Assembly: GCF_030035605.1 (NCBI RefSeq)
Contig: NZ_CP106736.1
Location: forward strand, 1,860,001 to 1,924,000
Length of the DNA stretch: 64,000 nucleotides
Origin: Silvimonas soli
GTDB taxonomy: Bacteria > Pseudomonadota > Gammaproteobacteria > Burkholderiales > Chitinibacteraceae
Direction of reading: 5' to 3'
In this document: piece by piece, positions 52,752-62,127 of the stretch
Layout of the letters: each line of letters opens with the position of its first letter
Numbering within the stretch: the stretch's first letter is position 1
Position numbers and translations under genes: made by a program
Notes under the pieces: generated by a model
Databases searched by the model: none
Seen by the model: only the letters and a program-made list of their open reading frames with translations
Told to the model about the DNA's origin: nothing

Positions 52752-53966
52752 CTAAGTTGCACTCACCAACGTCTCGCGCTGGGTCAGTTGCGGGAACCAG
52801 CGCATCCATAATCCCACCACCACCAGCGTGCCGATCCCGCCCAACACGACGGCGGGCACCGGGCCTAACAAGGCGGCAGTCACGCCCGATTCAAACTCGC
52901 CCAACTGGTTGGATGCGCCGATAAAGATCGAACTGACTGCGCTCACCCGGCCGCGCATGGCGTCCGGGGTTTCCAGTTGCACCAGCGATGAACGAACCAC
53001 CACACTGATCATGTCCGAGGCGCCCAGAAATGCCAGCGCGACCAGCGACACAAAGAAGTTGCTGGATAAACCAAACACAATGGTCGCCAGGCCAAACACA
53101 CCCACCGCACCAAACATGATTTTGCCGACGCGTTGTTTGAGCGGGTAATGGGCGAGATAGATCGACATGCTCAATGCGCCCACTGCCGGGGCCGAGCGCA
53201 GCACGCCCATACCCCACGGGCCAGTGTGCAAGATGTCGCGGGCATAGATCGGCAGCAGCGCGGTCGCGCCGCCCAGCAGCACGGCAAACAGATCAAGCGA
53301 GATCGCGCCCAAGATGACTTTTTTCTCGCGGATATAACGGATACCGGCGAAGAGAAATTCCAGCGATGCCGGAGGTTGAGTGCGCTGAACCTGGCGTAAC
53401 AGGGGCAGCGTGCCGATGGCAACGGCGGCAATCAACCAGCACACCGCGCTCACGGTGTACACCGCGTCCGGACCCACGGCGTAGATGAAACCACCCAACG
53501 CCGGGCCCGAGATGATCGCCACCTGCATCACCCCAGAGTTCAGCGCCAGCGCACGTGGCAGGTCTTTTTCAGTCACCAGGTTGGGCACCAGTGCCTGCAA
53601 GCTGGGCGATTCAAACGCCCGGCCTGCGCCAATGCAGAACGCGCCCATATACAGCGCCAGCGGCGTAAGCAAATGGTAGAAACTGCCCACGGCCAGTGCT
53701 ATGGCGGCAGTGCCTTCCACGATCTGGCAGATGGTGACGATGCGGCGACGGTCATAGCGATCCGCCACATGCCCGACCACCAGCGTCAACAGCAATTGCG
53801 GCAGAAACTGCGCAATGCCGATAAACCCGAGGTTAAGCGCGCTGTGGGTGAGGTCGTACATCTGCCAGCCCACGGCGACGGCCAGCATCTGGTAGGCGAG
53901 AAACGAGCCAAGGCGGCTCACCAGAAAATGACGATAAGGCTTGAGCGCCAGTAAAGAAGAATCCAT
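52752..53966 (-). CDS. MFS transporter, DHA3 (EntS-like) family
   Basis: 404 residues from ATG 53966. About twelve hydrophobic segments; ALKPYRHFLVSRLGSFLAYQ at the start and GHVADRYDRRRIVTI as motif A are typical of DHA3/EntS permeases. ALNSGVMQVAIISGPALGGF lies near residue 140. It is likely an exporter, but no siderophore genes are near. It converges on hemB/CorC-side genes through the nested palindrome. Confidence 0.88.
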   Translation of the reverse strand: MDSSLLALKPYRHFLVSRLGSFLAYQMLAVAVGWQMYDLTHSALNLGFIGIAQFLPQLLLTLVVGHVADRYDRRRIVTICQIVEGTAAIALAVGSFYHLLTPLALYMGAFCIGAGRAFESPSLQALVPNLVTEKDLPRALALNSGVMQVAIISGPALGGFIYAVGPDAVYTVSAVCWLIAAVAIGTLPLLRQVQRTQPPASLEFLFAGIRYIREKKVILGAISLDLFAVLLGGATALLPIYARDILHTGPWGMGVLRSAPAVGALSMSIYLAHYPLKQRVGKIMFGAVGVFGLATIVFGLSSNFFVSLVALAFLGASDMISVVVRSSLVQLETPDAMRGRVSAVSSIFIGASNQLGEFESGVTAALLGPVPAVVLGGIGTLVVVGLWMRWFPQLTQRETLVSAT

Positions 53967-53991
53967 GCGGTTTTCCACTGAGGAAAAAACA

Positions 53992-54017
53992 GGAACGGAT
54001 GCGTGGGCATCCGTTCC
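53992..54017. terminator. Terminator of the aldo-keto reductase gene
   Basis: GGAACGGATGC (53992-54002), loop GTGG, GCATCCGTTCC (54007-54017). On the minus strand it is followed by TGTTTTTTCC, a U-rich tail. Confidence 0.85.
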
Positions 54018-54054
54018 TTTTATTACTGCCTGAGATGTTCCTCAGGTACCGACA

Positions 54055-55104
54055 TCAAGGTGCCGGGTTAGGCTGCTTGACGTGTACTGCTTCGATTTCC
54101 GCGAGGATTTCGGCGCCCAGCTTGACGTTGATGCTCTCGATGTTCTCTTTGAGCTGCGCCATGGTGGTGGCGCCAATCAGGTTGCTGGTCACAAACGGAC
54201 GGCTGTTTACGAACGCGAGTGCCAATTGTGCCGGGCTGATGCCGTGTTTACGGGCGATCTGCACATAACCATTGATGGCGACTTCCACTTCTGGCTTGGT
54301 GTAGCGGGTGAAGCGTTCGTACAGCGTGATGCGGCCATCGGCCGGACGTGCACCGTTCAGATACTTGCCCGACAGCGCACCAAAGGCCATTGGCGAATAA
54401 GCCAGCAAGCCGACATGCTCACGGTGGCTGAATTCCGAGAGGCCAATTTCAAAGGTGCGATTCACCAGGCTGTACGGATTCTGGATCGACACAATCTTCG
54501 CCACGCCGTGTTTTTCGGCGGCGGCCAGAAACTGCGCCACGCCCCACGGGGTTTCGTTGGATACACCAACGTGGCGAATCTTGCCGGATTTGACCAGTTC
54601 AGCCAGCGCCAGCACGGATTCTTCAATCGCTACGGTTTCTTCACCATCCACCCACGGATACGCCAGGCGGCCGAAAGTGTTGGTGCTGCGATCCGGCCAG
54701 TGCAGTTGGTACAGATCGATGTAATCGGTTTGCAGGCGCTTGAGGCTGCCATCTACCGCTTCAAACAAGCTGGCGCGGTTGTGGTTGGTCTGGCCGTTAC
54801 GGATGTGGTTGGGTTGATGCGGCTGGCGCACCGGGCCTGCCGCTTTGGTGGCAATCACCACCTCGCTGCGGCGACCGGTTTTAGCCAGCCAGGTACCAAT
54901 GTATTGCTCGGTACGGCCTTGGGTTTCTGGCTTGGGCGGCACCGGATACATTTCGGCCACATCCAGAAAATTAACGCCTTGGGTCAGGGCGTAATCAATC
55001 TGCTCGTGGGCTTGGGCTTCGGTGTTCTGTTCGCCCCAGGTCATGGTGCCCAGACCAATCAGGCTGACTTCGAGATCGGTGAGGCCGAGTTTGCGGTATT
55101 CCAT
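54055..55104 (-). CDS. tas: NADP-dependent aldo-keto reductase (Tas-like)
   Basis: 349 residues, close to E. coli Tas. The tetrad is visible: D and Y in FLDVAEMYPVP, K in VIATKAAGP and H in YQLHWPDRS. The C-terminal NADPH site is TSNLIGATTMAQLKENIES. The natural substrate is unknown. 55105-55393, upstream, holds no gene I recognise. Confidence 0.93.
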   Translation of the reverse strand: MEYRKLGLTDLEVSLIGLGTMTWGEQNTEAQAHEQIDYALTQGVNFLDVAEMYPVPPKPETQGRTEQYIGTWLAKTGRRSEVVIATKAAGPVRQPHQPNHIRNGQTNHNRASLFEAVDGSLKRLQTDYIDLYQLHWPDRSTNTFGRLAYPWVDGEETVAIEESVLALAELVKSGKIRHVGVSNETPWGVAQFLAAAEKHGVAKIVSIQNPYSLVNRTFEIGLSEFSHREHVGLLAYSPMAFGALSGKYLNGARPADGRITLYERFTRYTKPEVEVAINGYVQIARKHGISPAQLALAFVNSRPFVTSNLIGATTMAQLKENIESINVKLGAEILAEIEAVHVKQPNPAP

Positions 55105-55393
55105 TGTGGCTCCTTGTTATCCGGGAGCGCCGTAGCGCCCTCGCCCAGCGAACCGAAGCGCTTGAATTGCGTATGCACTCAATGCGCGTCATGCCGGCAA
55201 GGTGCGGCATGCATTGGTTTTGCTGGCTGAAGAAATTGATTGCTGCGGTGACTGTCGGCTTTTCCAGGTCGGCCCGCAACGCGTTGCCCGATGTCTGGAA
55301 CCAGCGTCGTTTGTGTTCCCCAAGCATGGGTAACGGTGCAGCGCCGGTAAACGTTGACCCGACCGGTCGTATATTACCGTTAGCCCGCGCGAT

Positions 55394-55975
55394 TTACTTG
55401 CTGAGTTTACGCAAAAGCTGGCGCAGCAGCTTGATACCCACCGGCCATTCGCCATGGCCGGAATCGACGTTGATATGCCCGACGCCAGACAACGGCACCA
55501 GATCGCTGCCCCAGCTGCTGGCCAATGCGGTAGCGCGATCCAGCGAGCAAGTCGGATCATTATCGCTGGCGACCATCAGACTGGGAAAAGGCAACGCTCT
55601 GGCCGGCAGTGGCAAAAAGCCCTGAAAGCTGTCGGGCGCTTCGTCGCGGGTGACATCGGCCGGAGCCACCAGCAAGGCGCCGACAATCTGCTCCACCTGG
55701 CGCGACAAGGCGGACCAGTGTCCTACCGTCACGCAACCGAGGCTATGCGCCACCAGCACGGTTTTGCCCTGCGCTTTGTGCAACGTGCGCTCCAGCCCGG
55801 CCACCCACTCGGCGGCACGCGGGTTTTCCCAATCGTGTTGTTCCACCCGGATCAACTCCGGATATTGTTCGCACCAGCGCGTTTGCCAGTGTTCGTCACC
55901 CGATCCGCGCCAGCCCGGCGCAATCACTATGCTATTGCCGCTTTCCAGCCAGCGCTCAATTGGATCAACCACCAT
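55394..55975 (-). CDS. RBBP9/YdeN-type alpha/beta hydrolase
   Basis: 193 residues. The catalytic serine is in VLVAHSLGCVTV, the Asp in MVASDNDPTCSLD and the His in SGVGHINVDSGHGEWP. All belong to the small serine hydrolase family (DUF676/RBBP9-like). The W-rich start (GWRGSGDEHWQTRW) is typical. It starts 2 bp after the EAL gene stop, so is co-transcribed with it. Substrate unknown. Confidence 0.9.
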   Translation of the reverse strand: MVVDPIERWLESGNSIVIAPGWRGSGDEHWQTRWCEQYPELIRVEQHDWENPRAAEWVAGLERTLHKAQGKTVLVAHSLGCVTVGHWSALSRQVEQIVGALLVAPADVTRDEAPDSFQGFLPLPARALPFPSLMVASDNDPTCSLDRATALASSWGSDLVPLSGVGHINVDSGHGEWPVGIKLLRQLLRKLSK

Positions 55976-55977
55976 GC

Positions 55978-56796
55978 TTATCCCCTTCCCAGCGGGCGTG
56001 GTTCGCCCAGATAGAATCCTTGCAACAGATCAGCCCCGGCATCGATGGCAATGGCGTGCTGAGCTTTTGTTTCAATCCCTTCCACTACCACCGTGGCTTC
56101 CAGCTCGTGCAGCAACTCCACCAACTTGGGCAGTGCCCGCTGCAGACGCGGCGATGTCGCGGCCTGGGCAATCAAGGCTTTATCCAGCTTGACCACATCG
56201 GGCTCCAGCTGCCACAAGCGGTCCAGATTGGCGTGACGACTGCCAAAGTCATCAATGGCAATGCGGTAGCCCACGCTGCGATAGTTGTTCACGGCCTCGC
56301 GCACCCGGCTTAATTCGCCCGGCGCGATTTCATCCTCGACGATTTCCAGCACGATCTGCTCCGGTTGCCAGTTCAAGGTCTGCAGCACGCGCTCAAACAC
56401 CACGCCGTGGCGCTCGACACCGGTCAGCAATTGCGGATGCACGTTCAGATACAAGCCCGTCAGGCCGGTCTGGAAAGTGGCGTAGTTGTACAAATGCAGC
56501 GTGCGCGCCAGCCGGTCAAACGAGATCAAGCGGCCATGTGCCACCGCTGCCTGAAATGCGGCTTGTGGCGACATCGGCTTGCTGCGGGCCGATGCGCGCA
56601 ATAGCGCCTCGTGCCCCTGCACGTTCCCTTTCGCATCAAAAATCGGCTGGAATACGCTGTTCAAGGCCAAGCCCAGCGCCCGCACGCCAATGCCGCGAGC
56701 ACCGTCGACATTGAACTCGGCCTCAGGCCAGTCCTGGCGAACGAAATCGGGCAAAGGCATGGCTAATGCGCCAGGCAAGGAGGTAAAGCCGGTCAT
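55978..56796 (-). CDS. EAL-domain cyclic-di-GMP phosphodiesterase
   Basis: 272 residues from ATG 56796 (MTGFTSLPG); ATG 56760 is an alternative. There is a single cytoplasmic EAL domain with no sensor. The motif residues are kept: EALLR in GHEALLRASA, N in YLNVHP, E in LEIVEDE, DD in IAIDDFGSRHANLDRL, K in VVKLDKAL, EGIET and Q in LLQGFYLGEP. It should hydrolyse c-di-GMP, although the DDFG loop (SRHANL) differs a little from DDFGTGYSSL. Confidence 0.9.
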   Translation of the reverse strand: MTGFTSLPGALAMPLPDFVRQDWPEAEFNVDGARGIGVRALGLALNSVFQPIFDAKGNVQGHEALLRASARSKPMSPQAAFQAAVAHGRLISFDRLARTLHLYNYATFQTGLTGLYLNVHPQLLTGVERHGVVFERVLQTLNWQPEQIVLEIVEDEIAPGELSRVREAVNNYRSVGYRIAIDDFGSRHANLDRLWQLEPDVVKLDKALIAQAATSPRLQRALPKLVELLHELEATVVVEGIETKAQHAIAIDAGADLLQGFYLGEPRPLGRG

Positions 56797-56850
56797 GGAT
56801 ATCTCATTGGTTCTACAACAACTGCAAACAGCGGCCACAAATCGGCGGCG

Positions 56851-56879
56851 AAAAAAAGCCAGGCCCACAGGACCTGGCT
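56851..56879 (-). terminator. Rho-independent terminator of the peroxiredoxin gene
   Basis: On the minus strand AGCCAGGTCC-TGT-GGGCCTGGCT (56879-56857) with one mismatch is followed by a run of T to 56851. Confidence 0.88.
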
Positions 56880-56910
56880 GGCAGACCGTTGGCGTGCAGT
56901 GCGGGCGGTC

Positions 56911-57549
56911 TTACTTGTTGGGTTGCGGGGTCAGGCGCAGATAAGGACGTACGGCACGGTACCCTTTGGGAAAGCGCTGTTTGATTTCGGCTTCGTCTTG
57001 CAGCGAAGGCACGATCACGACTTCATCACCGTCTTGCCAATTGGCTGGCGTGGCTACTTTGTAGTTGTCGGTGAGTTGCAGTGAATCGATCACCCGCAAA
57101 ATTTCATTGAAGTTACGACCGGTCGAGGCCGGGTAGGTCAGCGTCAGCCGGATCTTTTTGCTCGGATCAATGATGAACACCGTGCGCACCGTGGCATTGG
57201 CCAGCGAGTTCGGGTGGATCATGTCGTACAGCGAGGCCACTTTTTTGTCGGCATCGGCAATGATCGGAAAGTTGACCCGGGTGTTTTGAGTTTCGTTGAT
57301 GTCATCGATCCACTTGTGATGCGATTCGAGCGGATCAACGCTCACGGCCAACGGTTTGACGTTACGCTTTTTGAATTCGTCCGCCAGCTTGGCGGTGTAA
57401 CCCAGTTCGGTGGTGCACACGGGCGTGAAGTCTGCCGGGTGCGAAAACAGCACAATCCACTTGTCGCCAGCCCACTCATGAAAATGAATCGGGCCTTCGG
57501 ACGAGTCTTGCGAGAAATCGGGGGCGACATCGCCCAGACGCAGAGTCAT
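56911..57549 (-). CDS. 1-Cys peroxiredoxin (Prx6 type)
   Basis: 212 residues. The peroxidatic Cys is in FSHPADFTPVCTTELGYTAK near residue 45. The Prx6-type C-terminal half has VRTVFIIDPSKKIRLTLTYP and LRVIDSLQLTDNYKVATPANW. There is no resolving Cys in the usual place. It reduces H2O2/organic peroxides in the cytoplasm. It lies just downstream of the sulfate-binding protein gene on the same strand (121 bp gap). Confidence 0.95.
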   Translation of the reverse strand: MTLRLGDVAPDFSQDSSEGPIHFHEWAGDKWIVLFSHPADFTPVCTTELGYTAKLADEFKKRNVKPLAVSVDPLESHHKWIDDINETQNTRVNFPIIADADKKVASLYDMIHPNSLANATVRTVFIIDPSKKIRLTLTYPASTGRNFNEILRVIDSLQLTDNYKVATPANWQDGDEVVIVPSLQDEAEIKQRFPKGYRAVRPYLRLTPQPNK

Positions 57550-57670
57550 TGCGGTACTCCTTCAATTTCATTGATTTTCAGTGCTGGCATGCACTATCAG
57601 CACCGCCCTCGCGGATGCCCCGATCTTGCGATCACGGCATCCGCTACCTGCTTATAGTCTGTTTTGCGGC

Positions 57671-58669
57671 TTAGTGTGCGTTGTAGATCTGGTCGAAAAC
57701 GCCACCATCAGAGAAGTGGGTTTGCTGGGCTTTGGTCCAGCCGCCGAACACGTCGTCGATATCAAACAGCGCCACTTTCGGGAACTGGTTGGCGTACTTG
57801 GCGTACACATCCTTGTCGATCGGGCGATAGAAATTGCGGGCGGCAATCTCCTGGCCTTCCTTGCTGTACAGGTACTTCAGGTATTCCTCGGCCACTTTGC
57901 GGGTGCCCTTCTTGTCGACCACTTTGTCCACCACGGCAACCGGCGGCTCGGCTTTGATCGAGATCGACGGCGTCACGATGTCAAACTTGTCAGCACCGAA
58001 TTCTTTTTGCGACAAGACGGCTTCGTTTTCCCAGGCCAGCAATACATCGCCTAGACCACGCTGGGTGAAGGAGATGGTCGAACCGCGCGCGCCGGTATCC
58101 AGCACGGGCACGTTCTTGTAAACCTTCTGGATGTAATCCTTGGCTTTTTCATCGGTACCGTAGGTCTTCTTGGCCCAGCCATAGGCCGCCAGATAAGCCC
58201 AACGTGCGCCGCCGCTGGTTTTCGGATTGGCGGTAATTACTTTCACGTCGCTACGAACCAGATCGGTCCAGTCTTTGATTTTCTTGGGATTACCTTTACG
58301 TACCAGGAACACGATGGTGGAGGTATACGGCGTAGCGTGATCCGGCAGTTTGGCTTGCCAGTCCGGCGCCAGCAGCTTGCCTTTGTCGGCCAGCACGTCG
58401 ATGTCATAGGCCAGTGCCAGCGTTACCACATCGGCCTGCAGGCCATCGAGTACCGAACGCGATTGCGCGCCGGAGCCACCATGCGACTGGCGAATGGTGA
58501 CGTCATCACCGGTTTTGGCTTTGTAGTATTTGGCGAAGGACTTGTTGTAGTCCTGGTAGAGTTCACGGGTCGGGTCGTACGACACGTTGAGCAATTCATA
58601 GCTGGCGGCCAGCGACGAGGTGGCGGCAAAAGCGAATACGAGCGAGGTCAACAACGGCTTCAACTGCAT
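57671..58669 (-). CDS. sbp: Periplasmic sulfate-binding protein
   Basis: 332 residues. The signal peptide MQLKPLLTSLVFAFAATSSL is cut near AA-SYELLNVSYD. Sbp/CysP blocks are LNVSYDPTRELYQDYN, QSHGGSGAQSRSVLDGL, NPKTSGGARWAYLAAYGWA and FYRPIDKDVYAKY. It delivers sulfate/thiosulfate to the CysTWA ABC importer, but those permease genes are not adjacent. CysB control is expected from family knowledge; no site was proven. Confidence 0.94.
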   Translation of the reverse strand: MQLKPLLTSLVFAFAATSSLAASYELLNVSYDPTRELYQDYNKSFAKYYKAKTGDDVTIRQSHGGSGAQSRSVLDGLQADVVTLALAYDIDVLADKGKLLAPDWQAKLPDHATPYTSTIVFLVRKGNPKKIKDWTDLVRSDVKVITANPKTSGGARWAYLAAYGWAKKTYGTDEKAKDYIQKVYKNVPVLDTGARGSTISFTQRGLGDVLLAWENEAVLSQKEFGADKFDIVTPSISIKAEPPVAVVDKVVDKKGTRKVAEEYLKYLYSKEGQEIAARNFYRPIDKDVYAKYANQFPKVALFDIDDVFGGWTKAQQTHFSDGGVFDQIYNAH

Positions 58670-58768
58670 GGCGGCGATCCCTTAGGCTTGTTTTTTATTA
58701 GAACAAGCCGAAGTCTGCCAGTTAGTTATTTAGGCGTGAAAGACTAATAAACTAAATCGTAATTCCAT

Positions 58769-59107
58769 TTAGAAATATACGAAAATTTCGCGCTCCAGCA
58801 CGATATGACACGCCAGCCTTGGCAGCTCTGGGCTGTCAGGTAAAGTGCGTGGCGCAGAGGGCGCCATCAGCCCGGCGCGGATCAACACATTGCGTTCAAT
58901 CCCGCCCAATTGCACCGGGCGCGGCTGGCCTTCGTGCAGCAAGCGCACCACGCACGCGCCGCAGGTGCCTTGCCCGCAGCGCCAGGCCATGGGCAGCTTG
59001 CCCGCCGCCACCTGGTCGCGCACCACGTCAATCAACCGCTGACCCGGCTCACCCTGGACTGTCAGCGGCTGTGCCAGTTTTTCTGAAGCAAACGTCACTG
59101 CGGGCAT
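58769..59107 (-). CDS. [2Fe-2S] plant-type ferredoxin
   Basis: 112 residues. The cluster ligands C-x4-C-x2-C are in CGQGTCGACVVRLL near residue 44, with a distant fourth Cys in LACHIVLER near 101. An electron donor of unknown partner. It is 36 bp after ridA in the same direction, so is the last gene of the D-aminoacylase set; that association is an inference. It could serve an oxygenase or amine-oxidising enzyme elsewhere. Confidence 0.85.
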   Translation of the reverse strand: MPAVTFASEKLAQPLTVQGEPGQRLIDVVRDQVAAGKLPMAWRCGQGTCGACVVRLLHEGQPRPVQLGGIERNVLIRAGLMAPSAPRTLPDSPELPRLACHIVLEREIFVYF

Positions 59108-59143
59108 GGGTGGTTATCCTGAGCGAATGCTTGGACGATCAAG

Positions 59144-59533
59144 TTATGGCTTCTTGTACGCCACGCAATCGACTTCAACCTTGCAGTCGATGACCATGCT
59201 CGACACCACGCAGGCGCGCGCGGGCGGGTTCTCGCCAAAGTATTCCTTGAACACTTTGTTGAACGACTGGAAGTCACGCGGATCGTCCAGCCACACGCCA
59301 CAGCGCACCACGTGTTCCGGGCCGTAACCGGCTTCTTGCAAAATCGCCAGTACGTTCTGGATGGTCTTGTGTGATTGCGCGACGATGCCGCCTTCAATCA
59401 CTTCACCGTTTTCCATCGGGGTCTGGCCAGAGACAAACAACCAGCCATCCGCGCCTGCCGCACGGGCAAACGGCAGGTGCTGACCACCAGTACCGGTGCC
59501 GCCACCTACGCCATACCGGGTGATATCGCTCAT
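59144..59533 (-). CDS. RidA-family enamine/imine deaminase
   Basis: 129 residues. LPFARAAGADGWLFVSGQTP and NPPARACVVSSMVIDCKVEV are YjgF/YER057c/UK114 signatures, with the key Arg in PPARACV. It hydrolyses reactive 2-aminoacrylate-type imines formed by PLP enzymes such as serine/threonine dehydratases. It lies between the D-aminoacylase and the ferredoxin, and faces a D-serine/threonine-type PLP enzyme, which fits that job. Confidence 0.92.
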   Translation of the reverse strand: MSDITRYGVGGGTGTGGQHLPFARAAGADGWLFVSGQTPMENGEVIEGGIVAQSHKTIQNVLAILQEAGYGPEHVVRCGVWLDDPRDFQSFNKVFKEYFGENPPARACVVSSMVIDCKVEVDCVAYKKP

Positions 59534-59634
59534 GGTTTCTTTCCTTTTTCAGTTACACACATCAATCAGGTATGGGCAGCATCAGGCCGCCAATACGCTC
59601 AATCCACTTCAATCTGGCCGGAGATATCCCGGAA

Positions 59635-61089
59635 TCAACCCGCGCCGCCTACTCTTCCCCGCGCCAGAAACGTCCCGGCACGCTGGCCGGTCGGCTGCTT
59701 GTTTTGTGCCGACAACACGCCGTTCACCCACACTGCGGCAATCCCTTCCGCCGGTTGCAGCGGGTCGGTAAATGTCGCGGCATCGCGTACGGTTTCGGGG
59801 TCGAATAGCACCAGATCCGCCCAATATCCTGCGCGGACAAAACCACGTTCGGCCAATCCAAAACGCTCTGCCGACAAGCCGGTCATTTTGTGGACGGCTT
59901 CCGGCAATTCAAAAATCTGTTGTTCGCGGCAGTAGTACCCGAGCACGCGCGGGAATGCGCCCCACAAGCGTGGATGCGGCAACGGGTCGTTGGGCAGACC
60001 ATCCGAGCCCACTGCGGTGGCCGGGTGGCGCAGTACATTGCGCACATCAGCCTCACTCATGCAGTGATACACGGCGCCCGCCGGTTGCAGCCGCTTGGCC
60101 GCTTCGATCTGCTCCACCCGCCATTCCGCGGCGATTTCGGCCAGCAATTTGCCGCCCATTTCCGGGTGGCTTTGCGACCAGGTGACCAGAATGTCGATCT
60201 CGTCGGTGACTTGTTTCAAATCCAGGGTGGATGAGCTGGCGGTATACGGATAACAATCACAGCCGACCACTTGATCCTTACGCGCTTCGTCCAGCGCCTT
60301 GAGCACATCTACGGTGCGACCCCAGTTTTCGACGCCAGCGCATTTAAGATGCGAGATCACCACCGGCACGCGGGCGTGTTTGCCGGTCTGGAAGGCTTCG
60401 TCCATGGCGTCCAGAATCTCGGCGAACTCGCTGCGCAGATGCGTGGTGTAGATACCACCAGCATCAGCCAACGGTTCTGCCAGCGTCATGATTTCCTGCG
60501 TACTTGCGGCATAGGCATTGGCATAGGCCAGCCCGGTGGATAACCCCAACGCGCCGTGATCCAGCGCCTCGCTCAACTGCGTACGCATGGCCGCGGTTTC
60601 TTCTGGCGTAGCAGTGCGATCCAGCGTGCTCATATGGTTTTGGCGCAAGGCGGTGTGGCCAATCAACGCAGCGACGTTGACCGAAGGCTGCGCCTGATTC
60701 ACTGCATCCACATACGCACTGAAAGTTGGATATTGAAACGCCTCGGCGGTACCCAGCAGGTTCATCGGGTCCGGCGGATCGCCCTTGAGCGTCACTGGCG
60801 ACGCGCTGATGCCGCAGTTGCCGACAATCACCGTCGTCACGCCTTGCGAGAGCTTGGGCCACATTTGCGGCTGACGAATCACGTTGGTGTCGTCGTGGGT
60901 ATGCACGTCAATAAACCCGGGGCTGAGCACCTTGCCGTTGGCATCAATGGTTTGGGTTGCTTGCCAGTCTCGCAGCTGGCCGATGGCGGCGATGCGGCCC
61001 TCGTTGATAGCCACATCAGCCGGGTAGGCGGGCGCGCCACTGCCGTCGACAATCCGCGCGTTGATAATCAGGGTTTCACACTGGTTCAT
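59635..61089 (-). CDS. N-acyl-D-amino-acid deacylase (D-aminoacylase)
   Basis: 484 residues from ATG 61089 (MNQCETLIINARIVDGSGAP). This is an amidohydrolase-fold Zn enzyme. The HxH is in SPGFIDVHTHDDTNVI near residue 65. NCGISASPV holds the bridging Cys, with ALIGHTALRQN, VISHLKCAG and GSDGLPNDPLPHPRLWGAFP (catalytic Asp) further on. It frees D-amino acids from N-acyl-D-amino acids in the cytoplasm. It is 46 bp after the RpiR regulator gene and 101 bp before ridA. Confidence 0.93.
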   Translation of the reverse strand: MNQCETLIINARIVDGSGAPAYPADVAINEGRIAAIGQLRDWQATQTIDANGKVLSPGFIDVHTHDDTNVIRQPQMWPKLSQGVTTVIVGNCGISASPVTLKGDPPDPMNLLGTAEAFQYPTFSAYVDAVNQAQPSVNVAALIGHTALRQNHMSTLDRTATPEETAAMRTQLSEALDHGALGLSTGLAYANAYAASTQEIMTLAEPLADAGGIYTTHLRSEFAEILDAMDEAFQTGKHARVPVVISHLKCAGVENWGRTVDVLKALDEARKDQVVGCDCYPYTASSSTLDLKQVTDEIDILVTWSQSHPEMGGKLLAEIAAEWRVEQIEAAKRLQPAGAVYHCMSEADVRNVLRHPATAVGSDGLPNDPLPHPRLWGAFPRVLGYYCREQQIFELPEAVHKMTGLSAERFGLAERGFVRAGYWADLVLFDPETVRDAATFTDPLQPAEGIAAVWVNGVLSAQNKQPTGQRAGTFLARGRVGGAG

Positions 61090-61135
61090 GCCGCTACTCC
61101 TTGCTTGTTCTTGCCCAAACTTCGCGACCGATAGA

Positions 61136-62005
61136 TCAATCGCCCAGCGGCTGGCGGTCATCGCCGCCACGGCTGGTATCGAGCACGTATTTGATCCGCC
61201 GCAATAGCTCCTGACTCTGGTCGCGCTCCAGCAAAGCCACTTCGGTGGCCAGAATATCCAGCGCCATCAACATCGCGTAACGCGAACTGGATGGTTTGAA
61301 CACAAAGTCCGTTTCCATGGTCTGGATCGGCAATAGGTGGTCGGCCAACTTGGCCAGTGGCGATCCCAATGCGGTAATCGCCACCACCCGCGCGCCGTAT
61401 TCGCGGGCGATGGCTACACTGGCCAGTAACTCCGGCACCTGGCCGGTGACTGAAAATGCCAGCACCACACTTTGCGTATCCATGGTGGCGGCAACCACAC
61501 GCTGCAGCACGGCGTCTTGATATGTGGCCACGGGCACGCCCAGGCGCACCAGCCGGAAACGCGCCTCGTCAGCGACTACAGTGGAACCACCACCCATACC
61601 AAATGCATAGACCATGCGCGCGTTGCCAACCGCGCTAGCCGCCTTGCGTACTATGTCTAGATTGATTAACTCGCGATTGGCCTGCAGCAGCGCCACGATG
61701 TCTTGGTACACCACATCGGCACTGTTGGCAGGCGCGTCAGAACGTGGCTGCAAAAAACGGGTGCCGATAGCGCTGGCCTGCGCCAGGCGGCGTTTGAGTT
61801 CGCGTACGTCCGCGCAACCCAGCACCTTGGCAAAGCGCGTCACACTGGCTTTACTCACCCCGGCTTGTTCGGCCAGCGTATCAATACTGGCGGCACTGGC
61901 GGCGGCCAGATCAGACAGGATCAGCCGCGCCACTTTTTGCTCGGATACGCTCAGCTCGCCACTGCGTTCAGCAATGCGGGTAACGATGTCGAAGGTGGGT
62001 TCCAT
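61136..62005 (-). CDS. RpiR-family transcriptional regulator (HTH-SIS)
   Basis: 289 residues from ATG 62005 (MEPTFDIVTRIAERSGELSV). The HTH_6 domain at ~1-80 has DTLAEQAGVSKASVTRFAKV. The SIS domain at ~125-260 has MVYAFGMGGGSTVVADEARF and VVLAFSVTGQVPELLASVAI. The ligand is usually a phosphosugar, but this subgroup often sits with D-amino-acid genes. It is divergent from the PLP enzyme gene, with a 17-bp inverted repeat between them. Confidence 0.92.
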   Translation of the reverse strand: MEPTFDIVTRIAERSGELSVSEQKVARLILSDLAAASAASIDTLAEQAGVSKASVTRFAKVLGCADVRELKRRLAQASAIGTRFLQPRSDAPANSADVVYQDIVALLQANRELINLDIVRKAASAVGNARMVYAFGMGGGSTVVADEARFRLVRLGVPVATYQDAVLQRVVAATMDTQSVVLAFSVTGQVPELLASVAIAREYGARVVAITALGSPLAKLADHLLPIQTMETDFVFKPSSSRYAMLMALDILATEVALLERDQSQELLRRIKYVLDTSRGGDDRQPLGD

Positions 62006-62043
62006 GTACGCCGCTGATCTAGTCAGGAAGGTTTTGGGCTTGA

Positions 62044-62060
62044 CTGTTACTTTATAACAG
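62044..62060. promoter_or_regulatory. Inverted repeat, candidate RpiR-family operator
   Basis: CTGTTA-CTTTA-TAACAG is a perfect 6-bp inverted repeat with a 5-base centre, midway in the divergent region. A further GTAACA at 62074-62079 repeats one arm. Confidence 0.6.
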
Positions 62061-62127
62061 ATCAGATTTGAAGGTAACACGATCTTGCGTTGCTGATTGT
62101 TCTATCTCCTGATAAATGGTGGATTCA

